The notes beneath the pieces are model-generated. The model was given only the letters and a program-made list of their open reading frames with translations. It was not told the origin of the DNA and did not search any database. Made by a program: the position numbers and the translations under genes. 60,992 bases of DNA from Hofstenia miamia (taxonomy: Eukaryota > Xenacoelomorpha > Acoela): positions 365,319 through 426,310 of the forward strand of contig SCFE01000114.1 in NCBI GenBank assembly GCA_004352715.1, in the 5' to 3' direction. Positions 46,766 through 58,772 of the stretch are shown in pieces. How positions within the stretch are numbered: the stretch's first letter is position 1; the number at the start of each line of letters is the position of its first letter.

Positions 46766-46859
46766 AAGGGCACAGTCCCCAAAATGGCAATGAGGAATAT
46801 CTCATAGCTACCAACCTCTTACAATGAAACCTCATCCCATTAACAATCAACAATGTCAC

Positions 46860-47170
46860 ATCAAAGCTACAGTCAATACCAGAGCCTCTATCAATTTAAT
46901 GGCTGACATCTATGCTAATGAAATAGGTTGGACTAGAGAAGATCTTCAAAAAGATAAATTGCAGTTAATCAATGCATTGGGCAATTACATAAATATCAAG
47001 TGAGTCATGTGAAAAGTTCTGATCACTATACAACACCTCAAATTCAAATATGATATTTTCATAGTAAACACTCACAACCAACCTCTACCCTATGAAATAA
47101 TACTAGGAAGAGAATTTTTAACAGAAAACAACTGTGTTATTGACTACTCAGTAAGAACTCTCACTATACA
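46860..47170 (+). pseudogene. Retropepsin-like protease remnant of element 2
   Basis: The frame has VNTRASINLM where an aspartic protease has D-T/S-G, so both the catalytic Asp and the Gly are replaced. The C-terminal hallmark is kept: LPYEIILGREFLTENN. The protease is therefore catalytically dead as well as interrupted by stops. Confidence 0.68.
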
Positions 47171-47819
47171 TGAAGAAACAATGTTAAAATCTCCTTACAA
47201 AAGTGAATGCAGCCCTCTCAGAGTTCACCTTAACAGAGAACCTACTAATAGAACTATACCACTGGAAGCTAGTGAAAATCAAAACAGGTCAATCAATTAA
47301 TGGAGACTACATAATATCAAATCAATACAGGATTAGCTCTAAGAAACTCATACTCTTAAACAACATCTGTACTGTTAGAGATGGCCAAGGCATCACTGCA
47401 ATCCTAAATAAAATGGATAAATTCATTTCAGCAAAAACAAATCAACTTACCATAGTAGGAATACCTAACAAGAAGTTTGTTACATGAGTGTCTGAATTTC
47501 CTTCTGTGTGGCACCCCTAACAACCAAAACTGAACACCAACAATGACATCCCAAATATAACAAGAGACACACATCCACACCTAAATGATCAAGAGATTAA
47601 AAAGATAAACTTGGTGCTAAGAAACAATGCAAACATATTTAACAACAGAGAAATAAGTGTAGGAAAGCCATTGGCATGCTACACAAAATCAACACAACAT
47701 CTGACAAACCAATTTGACAGCACTGCTGCAGAGTACCCCAACACCTGCAAAAGAGTACACTTGAACAATCACCAAACTGTTAAGCAACAGCATCATACAG
47801 AAAAGTAAAAGACCTTCTT

Positions 47820-48493
47820 ATGCTTCACCTACTGTTTTCTTTAAGCAAGGTGAAAAACATAGACTTTGCATCAAATTCCATATGTTAAATGATATAACCA
47901 AAAAAGATGTCTATCCATTACCTCTCATTGACAAAATCTTATATGGAGCTAGAAAATATAAAGTTTTCTCAACAATTAATCTCTGTAAAGCACATTGGCA
48001 GGTCCCCATGCAAGAATCTGACATTGAGAAGACAGCATTCATATCTCCTTATGGACTTTTCAAATAGTTATATATGGCCTTTAGACATTGCAATGCTCCT
48101 GCTACTTTCCAACATTACATCATCAAAGTATTATTAAATGGAAACCCAACAATAGAAGACATAGTAGCAGTTTATATTGACGACATTTCAATCTCATCAA
48201 TGACACTCAACAATCATTGTGAAAAATTAAACCAAATCCTACAATTATTGTACAATGCTGGCTTACACATCAACTCAATAAAATGTTCATTTGCCATGAA
48301 AATAGTCACATTTCTAGGCAGAATAATCAAACCTGGTAACATCCACATAAAAGACAATGCTAAACAGCTAATCAACAAAATCCAAAAACCACAAAACAAA
48401 AAGAACCTCCAAAGAATACTAAGATTCATCAACTACTATCACAGCTTTATACCAAATGAACTCAAAGCAATTATGAAAAAATTCCAACATTAA
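47820..48493 (+). pseudogene. Reverse-transcriptase remnant of element 2
   Basis: KDVYPLPLIDKILYGA and INLCKAHWQVPMQE are followed, after a stop, by FRHCNAPATFQHY and YIDD at 48173-48184, then VTFLGRIIKPGNI. The second part (48074-48493) is one open run. The blocks and their order are those of Ty3-type enzymes. Confidence 0.86.
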
Positions 48494-48504
48494 ACAGCCT
48501 AACT

Positions 48505-48880
48505 ACAACTGACAAGTTCATCTTAAACACAAATGCAAGCACTGTTGTGATTGGTGCCACTTTAAGTAAATGCAAAATGGTGGGGAAATATTTCTCATGA
48601 AAACTGAGAGCAGCAGACCAGAACTATGGAGTAACAAAATTAGAAATGCTAACACTAATTGAATCTCTAAAACATTTCAACATTTTCTTATTGGAGAAAA
48701 ACCTTTACCATATGCACAGACAACAGCAGTCTATGTTGGTTAAAAAATACTCAGGAGATTGCTCATCAATCATAGCATGATGGATAGAATACCTAAGGGA
48801 TTTTTAATTCACTATTACCTATCACAAAGGGAAACTGCATAACAACACAAACCTATGGACCACTCTCCCACAATATCAAA
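48505..48880 (+). pseudogene. RNase H remnant of element 2
   Basis: FILNTNASTVVIGATL corresponds to the first block of the element 1 RNase H, with Asp replaced by Asn, followed by a TDNSSLCWLK-like block near 48717. Frame changes are present. Confidence 0.55.
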
Positions 48881-49199
48881 GAGAGTTAAAGAAACTAGAG
48901 AATGAAAAAATCAAATTCAACTTTATATCTGCCAACCAATACAAATAACTCATCAACATTAACACAGATAGAAATGGAAAACCTATACTAATAATATCAA
49001 TCAGAGAAGAAATTACACTGCAAAAAATCACAGAAGCCCAACAAAATGACATAATCCAAAGTAGAAAACAATAAAGAAATTATGGATCACCTGGCACTTA
49101 CTTATTATAACAAATACAAATGGGCACTTACTGAAAATGGCATTCTCTATGCAACATCAAACACCAGTAATCTAATCACTCTTCTGGAATACTAAAAAT

Positions 49200-50200
49200 G
49201 AGAACTAGTGTAAAAATTTGATGAAAGAGGACATACCAGATTGCACCAAATTGAAAGTACAGTACATAAACAATTTGTAACTATGCATCTACATAAAATG
49301 GTTGAAGATGTAATCAACAAGTGTGCCATATGCATCCTCCAAAATAAAACAAGGTTCCCAGAGCAATGTGTTGAACTAAAGAAAATAACATCTGAGAGAA
49401 TGAACCAAATTGTAAACATGGATATTGAACAAATCTCTAAAAACAAGGAAGGTTATTCATACATACTATTACTGGTGGACAACTTCACCAAAGACAGTAA
49501 AATGATACCTATTAAAAATATAAAACCTCAAACCATAGCCAAAGCAGTGATAAAAAATTGGATATGCATATTTGGACCAATGGCAAACCTAATTACTGAT
49601 CAAGGCATCCAATTTGAAAGCAAAATTGTTCCAATGCATGGCAAGACACCTCAAAGTTGTACACAATCATACAACTACTTATCACCCACAAGCTAATGAA
49701 GAAGTAGAAAGATTAAACTGCACACTAATTAAACTGATGTGAGCTACAACCACCAACATTGGAGGCAAACATTGGCCAGAAGTACTCCCCATGATTGAGT
49801 ACTATTATAACACCTCAACTCATTCAACAACCTCAATAACTCCATATAAAGCTCTCTATGGTCATGAAGCACCAACACCAGTTGGAATGTTATTAAAAAC
49901 CTATAACAATCAAATTGATCAAGACTAATCAAAACTCTCAAGGAAAAACTCAACAACACTCAGGAAATTATCTGTGCTAATACCAAGAAAAGTTCTTATG
50001 CCAACAACATTATTACAACAAATCAATGTATGGCAAAACTCACAAAGTTGGAGACCAAGTCTACAAATTCCAACCAGGAGTAATCACTACTGAAAAACAT
50101 GTACAAAAACTCACAACCAACTGGTTGCCCCCTTCCAAATTATAAAAGTGCTACCACATAACAACTAATTGCTAAGCAACAGAAAACTACAAACTTCCAA
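49200..50200 (+). pseudogene. Integrase remnant of element 2 with zinc-binding and GPY/F-like modules
   Basis: The start has the zinc-binding pattern (HQIESTVHKQF... CAICILQ). The core keeps LLVDNFTKDSKM and LITDQGIQFE. The Glu block near 49690 is in another frame and disturbed. KVGDQVYKFQPGV near 50050 and a KLTTNWLPPF-like stretch mark the C-terminal module. Confidence 0.75.
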
Positions 50201-50229
50201 AACCTAAAATGAACTGCTAAAAACATTGA

Positions 50230-53200
50230 AGACACAACAATCAACAAAATGAAAAAGTTTACAATTATTACGAATGACAATAATGAAGACTAAGATACTA
50301 GCAAGCTAGATAAAATCACTGAAAATTCCAATTTTGACAAAACAAAGCAACCTATACAAATTAAATTGCCAATGTGTACACAACAAAGTCATTCTGCTAA
50401 TCAAAATATCAATTATAATGAATGGCATATTAACATATTCTCTTTGCCTTTAGATAATGAAATGTATCTGGCAGACAACTCATCCCAAACCCCACAAGTC
50501 TCTCAAACCTTACACCCCATCTGATGAAGAAGACTCATGCACAGGACCATCTCAATTTTTAGTCAGTATAAATGCATCAGACTTGGACTCTGAGATGCTC
50601 CTAACTCCTGACGTCTTTACTTGCATAAGTGCAATGAGTATGGATTCAGGAGCCAGTGTGGACATTCCTTCAACCTCCACAGCACCTACCACATCAAGAT
50701 CTGGTGAAAAACAAAAACTCTCTCCACTACCATTCTCTCACATACCCACCAAAAGACAAATACTAGGAAATCTATCACAAATCAATTCCACCACCTCTGA
50801 ATGCACAGCAAACAATCTGCTAGTTACCAAAAACACTTTGATAAAATGTCTATATGTGAAGAAGTACTACATCCTTACTTTATTGCAACATGCAGAGTGC
50901 AACATATCAGCACCAACAACCTCTCTGATCAAACGAAACTGTTAACATCAGATCACCTCAGCATATCCAGAAACAAAATTCACCATAGTGTACTCCCCAC
51001 TATGATTGATGCAGGAAAACGACCCAAAATCAGCATTCTTATGTTTTACAAAGAATGGATGCATGGAGAACTTAGTTGCAAATACCTATGCAGTACTACT
51101 CATATCCCATTCAAAGATAACATCACTCTAAAAAACATCTACAAATTTGTAAGAAAAAAAAAGCCTGCCAAAAGACTACATCCATCAACATTGATTGGAA
51201 AAATCTCATGCTCATCTACATTCACAAACCAATTGACAAAGAAAACACCAAAATGGTGCAACAAATAAACCAAATTCTGGTCACTGCTCAAACAATCAAT
51301 GTCAAAGTTCTATTCATATATATTGAAGAAAATAATGAAATCATACCTGACAACATTCTCAATCTTGAAGAATATCTGGAGAGCTTCCACATCATCCACC
51401 AATCGACATTGCAGAGAACAGTAGTCACACCTAAAGACAGTGTTACCAATCTAATATTCATTGATATTCTAATTAATAGAAACTTGCCACTGCAACAAAT
51501 ATCATGGATGAAAAAATTGCTATCAACATTCTTCTACAAGCACAAACTCTAGAGATACTTGATCCTAACTGCATTCACACAAATATCTCTAACATTCAAT
51601 GAAAATTTTCCTTCAGCAAATTTCAACATGCTCTAAATGAAATCCACCAAAGATGGACACAACTAAAAGTCAGCAAATATGATAATGAACAATAGCTGGA
51701 GATCAAAATTGAATGTCCACATTGAACTTAACCAACTTCCATGGAAAGACTACTAAACTGAATCATAACTGCATCCAGAATTAAAGACAAAACGTCTTTC
51801 CACAAAGACCTATTTGAGGAAAACCAAATACCTGATATACCAGCAACTCCCACACTATGGTAACTCAGTATTTTTCTAACTCATGACAACACTCTTTAAA
51901 CGCCCATTACCAAAAGAGCCTGAATGAAAATAACAATCCTCTGCTTCTTTGATATTGCAATTGCACTGCTTCTGCAAAAACTTAAAAAATTGTTGTTACT
52001 AAAAGCATCTCTCTCAATGTCTCCCTTCAAACTAAAAAAATACAACATAGATCATTGTGAGAATCCATTTGGTCAATTGTCACCTATAATGATACAGAAC
52101 AAACTAGGACTTCATGAAAGAGAGACTGACATCTTCCACATCCATACAGGAAAATACATGTGGGGAGCAACATCAGAAACACACTACAAATGCTACACAG
52201 ATTGTAGCTCTCTGATCACCACAGAAATGCTACAAGAAAGACTACCACACTCAAATCCAAAACCGCAGGATTTACGAGAAGAACATGCTACTCTACACTT
52301 ACCTATCCTACCAATACCCAGAATACTCATTCAGTTTTATTAGAACAAATTCAGAAAAAACTGACTCATCTAGCAGATACCTTCCCTATCAAAGCATCAA
52401 CTTAACATCTAAAACACCAGCACAAATTTAAGAAGAAAAACTACTCAATGAAGTTACCTTCCAGTTATCACCACAATTACAGGAACAAATCAACAAGATC
52501 ATGAACAAAAAAAATTACAAAGACTGAAATGATCACTACACATGTCTGGATGAAAGTGGAAGATCAGGACAGGCCAATCAAAAAACATATCCTTAACTAC
52601 AAGCAACAGATAGAAGTCACCCCATTCTTGTTTCAACAAACTAAAATCTCTGACATCAAACTTATAAAAACACATTTCTTTACTGAATCATATACAAAAA
52701 TGGAACTTGAATGCCTAATAACTCCACTCCAACAAGTAGCAATGGACGTTGAATGCACATCAGCAAAATTCAATATTGATAGCAAATCTAAAAATGCATT
52801 AAAATGGATCTGCAACCTCACAATCATAGAAGACTTAAATGGAAAACTCATCAGCATTGGATCTGCGGAAATAACAACAACTCATGGCAATTGGGTGGAG
52901 CTCAAAAAGAAAATTGCAACAAAATACTCATTCTGCATCCCACCTCCAATAATTGATTTACCCATCATCATGCCATACACTAAGGACAAGCATATTAAAC
53001 CAATCAACCATGGTATTCAAGTAAACGTCTTTACTTTAACAACTACAAAGATATTTGCAATTTCAAAGAAAAGTCTGAATTCAAATCAGCAGTCTGCACA
53101 CTAAAAGAGAGAAATCAAGAAAACCGTCTATATGTCTATAGCAAACATACATCAGAAACTATATATAAAAAAGGCAAGCCTATCTATTCACAAATACATG

Positions 53201-53400
53201 ATTTTAAAGAAAAAATACAAAATATAAGAGCCAAAAATATTACTGTCTTCATGGGAGCCAATAATCTCATCTGGTTAAACATCTGGAAAGAGGAATCCAA
53301 ATACTATGATGTCGCCAAACGCGTTGAAATTGTAATGATGATAAGGTTGTTCGTCAATGATCCAGATAAGATGAAGGAACAACTAATAATGCAATAAATT
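50230..53400 (+). pseudogene. Long unrecognised post-integrase region of element 2
   Basis: Several sizeable frames lie downstream of the integrase: 50457-50945 (Ser/Thr/Pro-rich, 162 residues), 50801-51268, 51208-51552, 51924-52343 (starts with a hydrophobic run, later KYMWGATSETHYKCYTDC) and 52529-53104 (191 residues). They look like pieces of one or two larger proteins broken by frameshifts. The position matches that of envelope or other third ORFs in some Ty3-type elements. I see no fusion peptide, cleavage site or transmembrane anchor that would support an envelope call. The product is unknown. Confidence 0.5.
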
Positions 53401-53820
53401 AACTTCCTCTATAAAATTCATTAACAGCAATCTTCAAATTCTTATTTCCAGATTCCAAACTTGATACAATGGAACCCCACACATTGGACATCTATGCAAA
53501 AATGACTATAATGGTAGCCTTAAAGGGCCAAAAACTATATCAAAAATTTTAAAATACTTTCCAAAGAAGGATCAACAACTTACGTCAATCTATCCAAATT
53601 ACTAAAAATATCACTGATATCAAATATATCAAATACAAGAAGAGTCTCACAACTGAAATTGAAACTTTTGCTTAATTTACATACAATGAAAACCTCTCTC
53701 ACACCACGTGTAAAGACTGTACTTTTACCTACTCTACCCAACAGAAAATGTATAAATTTATTAAACTTTATTTTTATTTGGCAGACGCAGAATTTTCTAC
53801 AACATAGTGATGATTTGGGC

Positions 53821-54305
53821 CATATATATTTAATTTTGAATTTATAAATTTTTCAGCCATGTGGCATCTACCACCCCTGGTACCAGTTAATTGTTACTAC
53901 TTATTTACAATTGTTAATTCAGTAGGGAAAATTGTATGCATTTGCAATAAAACTTTTGGTTTCATAAAGAATGGTTGTATTAAACATTGCTTGTAAATTC
54001 ACAGAAAGTTATGTCAAGCTATATTTGTTTCATTTTGTTGAAGAACTGACGGTTAGGTCTGAGGGCGCATAAGTGCATCACCCTTGCGATCTATTGTTCA
54101 GTTCTTCTGGAAGCTTGATTATTCTAATTGGTATTGCTTAAATTTTATGTTATTGTTAATTTGGTGGCAGTGAAGTTTCACTTCGGCATTAGCCATAAAC
54201 TCTAGTGACAAACTCTAATCATATGCTAATGTTTAATTTCTGCCTCACGTGCTCTATGTATAAAACAATCATCCATCAGCTGTTTGTTACTCTAAATTGT
54301 TAGGA
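53821..54305 (+). mobile_element. Truncated 3' LTR of Ty3-like element 2
   Basis: From TTTAATTTTGAATTTATAAA it follows the 5' LTR at 44442-44956 (GCAATAAAACTTTTGG, GAGGGCGCATAAGTGCAT, CATCAGCTGTT) with an insertion-like stretch at about 54080-54240. It lacks the first part of the LTR, and similarity stops near 54305. Confidence 0.78.
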
Positions 54306-54352
54306 AGTAGTCAGAGTATTTTTCCGTGTTGGGATGCATTCATTAACAATGT

Positions 54353-54595
54353 TTAATCCCAATTAGTCACATAAATTTTCAACCACATAGTTTGCATTCT
54401 CAACAAAAAATTAATGTTAAAGTCACCAAATACATATACATTACCTCTGTAATGAAGAGCTCTATGTAGCTCGCACTGCTTATACTTAATGAATTCTTTA
54501 TACCATTGTTTTCTAGGCGAATATGTCACAAAAATTAGGTCGTTGATAGACACTCCTTTTGCTTCAATCCATAGAGTTTCAAAAGTTGGGTGGTC
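54353..54595 (-). pseudogene. LINE apurinic-type endonuclease fragment
   Basis: The minus-strand frame reads DHPTFETLWIEAK, then FVTYSPRKQWYKEF and VYVFGDFNINFL. LW-E, the Y-P block and GDFN are motifs of the APE-type endonuclease that heads LINE ORF2. It is cut at one side by the N gap at 54596 and ends at a stop. It shows that an APE-type LINE lies in or beyond the gap. Confidence 0.72.
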
Positions 54596-55595
54596 NNNNN
54601 NNNNNNNNNNNNNNNNNNNNNNNNNNNNNNNNNNNNNNNNNNNNNNNNNNNNNNNNNNNNNNNNNNNNNNNNNNNNNNNNNNNNNNNNNNNNNNNNNNNN
54701 NNNNNNNNNNNNNNNNNNNNNNNNNNNNNNNNNNNNNNNNNNNNNNNNNNNNNNNNNNNNNNNNNNNNNNNNNNNNNNNNNNNNNNNNNNNNNNNNNNNN
54801 NNNNNNNNNNNNNNNNNNNNNNNNNNNNNNNNNNNNNNNNNNNNNNNNNNNNNNNNNNNNNNNNNNNNNNNNNNNNNNNNNNNNNNNNNNNNNNNNNNNN
54901 NNNNNNNNNNNNNNNNNNNNNNNNNNNNNNNNNNNNNNNNNNNNNNNNNNNNNNNNNNNNNNNNNNNNNNNNNNNNNNNNNNNNNNNNNNNNNNNNNNNN
55001 NNNNNNNNNNNNNNNNNNNNNNNNNNNNNNNNNNNNNNNNNNNNNNNNNNNNNNNNNNNNNNNNNNNNNNNNNNNNNNNNNNNNNNNNNNNNNNNNNNNN
55101 NNNNNNNNNNNNNNNNNNNNNNNNNNNNNNNNNNNNNNNNNNNNNNNNNNNNNNNNNNNNNNNNNNNNNNNNNNNNNNNNNNNNNNNNNNNNNNNNNNNN
55201 NNNNNNNNNNNNNNNNNNNNNNNNNNNNNNNNNNNNNNNNNNNNNNNNNNNNNNNNNNNNNNNNNNNNNNNNNNNNNNNNNNNNNNNNNNNNNNNNNNNN
55301 NNNNNNNNNNNNNNNNNNNNNNNNNNNNNNNNNNNNNNNNNNNNNNNNNNNNNNNNNNNNNNNNNNNNNNNNNNNNNNNNNNNNNNNNNNNNNNNNNNNN
55401 NNNNNNNNNNNNNNNNNNNNNNNNNNNNNNNNNNNNNNNNNNNNNNNNNNNNNNNNNNNNNNNNNNNNNNNNNNNNNNNNNNNNNNNNNNNNNNNNNNNN
55501 NNNNNNNNNNNNNNNNNNNNNNNNNNNNNNNNNNNNNNNNNNNNNNNNNNNNNNNNNNNNNNNNNNNNNNNNNNNNNNNNNNNNNNNNNNNNNNN
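54596..55595. other. Assembly gap, 1000 N
   Basis: The round length indicates a scaffolding gap of unknown real size. Confidence 0.98.
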
Positions 55596-56676
55596 AAACT
55601 CCAACATAATTTCGCAATTTTTTTACTGAATATGCCAGTGTGCTCCAAATCATAAATTTTGAACAAAATTTGGCGACTTTTTCACAGCCTTGTGGATTCC
55701 AATTTGACATTGCAATTGGTTGTACAAGCCAAATTTAAAATTCATTGCACTCCAATTGGATTTTTATTGGAATAATTTTACAAAAATTCCAAAATATCAC
55801 AGCTGTTTTTACAATGTAGTTCCTTTAAAATGCTTATGATATAGGTCTGATATTCTGAATGTAATATGAAATATCATGCTAACTATTTGCAATGTTGATT
55901 CTTACTCCGCAAAATACGTACATTTTGAATAATTTAATTGAATAGAGTACAATATCTGAAAAATTCGTACTTACATTATCATTGTGCTTTTGTATTCTAA
56001 TCGAGCACCATAAGATAAATAAATTTATGTCCCTTAATAAAGCCTTCATCGTAGTTCTGTCATGACATCATATGCAAATTTGTGATCTCACATTAAGCAG
56101 CATTTTGAATGGATAGTTGGTGCCATTTTATCATATATTATCAGTTGTATTATATTTTGTATGCAAAAACTCAAACTATATTTTTTTTTTCTTTAAGAAT
56201 TTTACTTTTCCTCCTAAATGACGGTGATTTACAGAGGAATGGAATACAATTGGTTGAAGGGTCTCGCTACACTAACAGGGAGGGAAGAGCCTTGATGATT
56301 TGATGACACTCCCACCGGTCACCCATTAACATAGCACGAATTCTTCAAATCTCCCAATAGAACACCCATAAACATAAAATATGAATTGCTCGATTTTAAG
56401 CTATACTGTATTGTATGTTAATTTTCTGATAATTCAAAATTCGCTCAGATGGGCAAAGTGCAGGTGTTTGGGTCAATTAGGAATCGGGTTCCAATTGAAC
56501 TAAGCACTAAATCAGGAGCTGTTTCTGAAACTTATATGGTTAAATAAGTTCTTGCTACTTATCTAAGTTTTTGGGAGTGAAATTCTTACAATATGATAGG
56601 CTGGGGTAGGGTCCGTAACGCGCACGGACAGGTGTACCGGCACAGGCTTCTATACGACAGGCACGGGCCGGGCATA
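55596..56676 (+). repeat. Long repeat, copy 2 of the segment at 19622-20705
   Basis: The whole sequence between two 1000-N gaps is this repeat. 55596-55943 and 56243-56676 match copy 1 without gaps. The 299-bp middle (55944-56242) is unrelated to the 302-bp middle of copy 1. Because both edges coincide with gaps, this contig may be an alternative haplotype or a mis-placed repeat contig. Confidence 0.9.
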
Positions 56677-57676
56677 NNNNNNNNNNNNNNNNNNNNNNNN
56701 NNNNNNNNNNNNNNNNNNNNNNNNNNNNNNNNNNNNNNNNNNNNNNNNNNNNNNNNNNNNNNNNNNNNNNNNNNNNNNNNNNNNNNNNNNNNNNNNNNNN
56801 NNNNNNNNNNNNNNNNNNNNNNNNNNNNNNNNNNNNNNNNNNNNNNNNNNNNNNNNNNNNNNNNNNNNNNNNNNNNNNNNNNNNNNNNNNNNNNNNNNNN
56901 NNNNNNNNNNNNNNNNNNNNNNNNNNNNNNNNNNNNNNNNNNNNNNNNNNNNNNNNNNNNNNNNNNNNNNNNNNNNNNNNNNNNNNNNNNNNNNNNNNNN
57001 NNNNNNNNNNNNNNNNNNNNNNNNNNNNNNNNNNNNNNNNNNNNNNNNNNNNNNNNNNNNNNNNNNNNNNNNNNNNNNNNNNNNNNNNNNNNNNNNNNNN
57101 NNNNNNNNNNNNNNNNNNNNNNNNNNNNNNNNNNNNNNNNNNNNNNNNNNNNNNNNNNNNNNNNNNNNNNNNNNNNNNNNNNNNNNNNNNNNNNNNNNNN
57201 NNNNNNNNNNNNNNNNNNNNNNNNNNNNNNNNNNNNNNNNNNNNNNNNNNNNNNNNNNNNNNNNNNNNNNNNNNNNNNNNNNNNNNNNNNNNNNNNNNNN
57301 NNNNNNNNNNNNNNNNNNNNNNNNNNNNNNNNNNNNNNNNNNNNNNNNNNNNNNNNNNNNNNNNNNNNNNNNNNNNNNNNNNNNNNNNNNNNNNNNNNNN
57401 NNNNNNNNNNNNNNNNNNNNNNNNNNNNNNNNNNNNNNNNNNNNNNNNNNNNNNNNNNNNNNNNNNNNNNNNNNNNNNNNNNNNNNNNNNNNNNNNNNNN
57501 NNNNNNNNNNNNNNNNNNNNNNNNNNNNNNNNNNNNNNNNNNNNNNNNNNNNNNNNNNNNNNNNNNNNNNNNNNNNNNNNNNNNNNNNNNNNNNNNNNNN
57601 NNNNNNNNNNNNNNNNNNNNNNNNNNNNNNNNNNNNNNNNNNNNNNNNNNNNNNNNNNNNNNNNNNNNNNNNNNNN
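56677..57676. other. Assembly gap, 1000 N
   Basis: Scaffolding gap of nominal length. Confidence 0.98.
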
Positions 57677-57840
57677 TATTAACTATTGATCTCTTCAAAT
57701 TTGAAAATAGTACACTCCCGTAATTTAGGTGGCTCAACAAATGCGTGGAATAGCTGAATTATTGCATGAGGAGGTAATAGGTCAGCCACCTGAGAAATAG
57801 TTCTTATGCCAGCAGCAATTTTCCTTGCTGAAGCAGTTTT
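57677..57840 (-). pseudogene. LINE ORF2 fragment after the reverse transcriptase
   Basis: The minus strand encodes KTASARKIAAGIRTISQVAD and LLPPHAIIQLFHAFVEP, then a frameshift to LNYGSVLFSNL. This is the helical 'LP...ly.afv.P.L.YG' block that follows the reverse-transcriptase core in APE-type LINEs. The frameshift marks a dead copy, and the gap cuts it. Confidence 0.6.
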
Positions 57841-58333
57841 CGTCTTTTATTCTATATATATATATATAACTTAGGATATGAATTGTTATTTGATAACTTA
57901 GCAATTTTCTTTCAAATTCGTTAATTCAGGAGTCCACCATCTCTTTGAAATAAAAACCGTTACACACGTTGACATATTTGGTGCGTATAACGTTTTCTGA
58001 GGAGATAAGGCTACATGACTATCAATCAAATGCATCCATTTTAATGATTGTTTATAGATGTATAATTTTAAAAATTTTAAAAAGAAAATCCACATTTAAA
58101 TTCTATGGATTTTATTAACAATCAGAGACTGCAAAAACTTCCGCTAAATATGAAAACAGTTAGAAGAAGAAGAAGAAGAAGAAAAATCTATATTCAGAAA
58201 TTGTTTTAACAATAAATAGAAATACTGATAACAAATTCTGAAAGCGTCAAGAAAGTAATACAAAATTAAACAAAGAAAAGAAAACAATGACTATTTACAA
58301 ATAAAAAGTGGTTAACTTGGGCTATGGCGATTG
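57841..58333. other. AT-rich DNA with a (GAA)n microsatellite
   Basis: A short (TA)n run lies near 57853-57868 and a GAA/AAG run at about 58164-58183. No gene recognised. Confidence 0.6.
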
Positions 58334-58772
58334 TTAGTTTCTATTAATAGAGTAATCAGGATTATAAAATTTATAACCTCGCCATTTCAGTTTTTTTATA
58401 TTATAAGTGCAAAAATATTTTTTAATATTCATTTTAAAGTTTTTTAATTTACTTATTTGTTTAATATATTTTGGTAATTCATTCCACATATTTATAGCTG
58501 TGTTTAGAAATGAATTTTTCATTATTCGTTTCTTATACCTAATAGGTTGAATTATGTGTGTTCTTTTATTTTGTTTATTGACTAATTTTGCAGCAAGAAA
58601 GTCATTTTTGTAGTATGGGAAAGTATTGTTAACTATTTTGAAGAACGTCGTTAAGACATTTATATTGATGTAACATTGCGGATGTAAAAATAATTTTGAA
58701 ATTTTTCTATATTCATTATTCTTATTAAAGCTATGATTATTTACTGCTACTTTAATAGCCCAATTTAGTTGC
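58334..58772 (-). mobile_element. LINE ORF2 C-terminus, open frame (partial)
   Basis: An unbroken minus-strand frame runs from the N gap (58772) to a stop at 58334-58336. It begins QLNWAIKVAVNNHSFNKNN, passes YRKISKLFLHPQ, and ends with the IMKNSFLNTAINMWNELP block and a Lys-rich tail. This is the C-terminal region of an APE-type LINE ORF2, and it is related to the stop-ridden copy at 28396-28809. The open frame over about 145 codons suggests a younger copy; the rest lies in the gap. Confidence 0.72.

Larger units (their letters stand above)
44957..53820 (+). mobile_element. Ty3-like LTR retrotransposon 2, internal region (decayed, about 8.9 kb)
   Basis: Same gene order and same primer-binding-site word as element 1. 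It is longer because about 3.6 kb follow the integrase. Every gene carries stops or frameshifts. The internal plus strand is A/C-rich and G-poor. The 3' LTR starts near 53820 and lacks its first part. Confidence 0.86.

Noticed and set aside
50230-53400. Envelope gene call for element 2
   Set aside because: Position is suggestive, but no fusion peptide, cleavage motif or transmembrane anchor was recognised.
54596-55595. Long open frames spanning N gaps
   Set aside because: They are made of undefined residues across the gap and have no meaning, apart from the LINE fragment at their edge.
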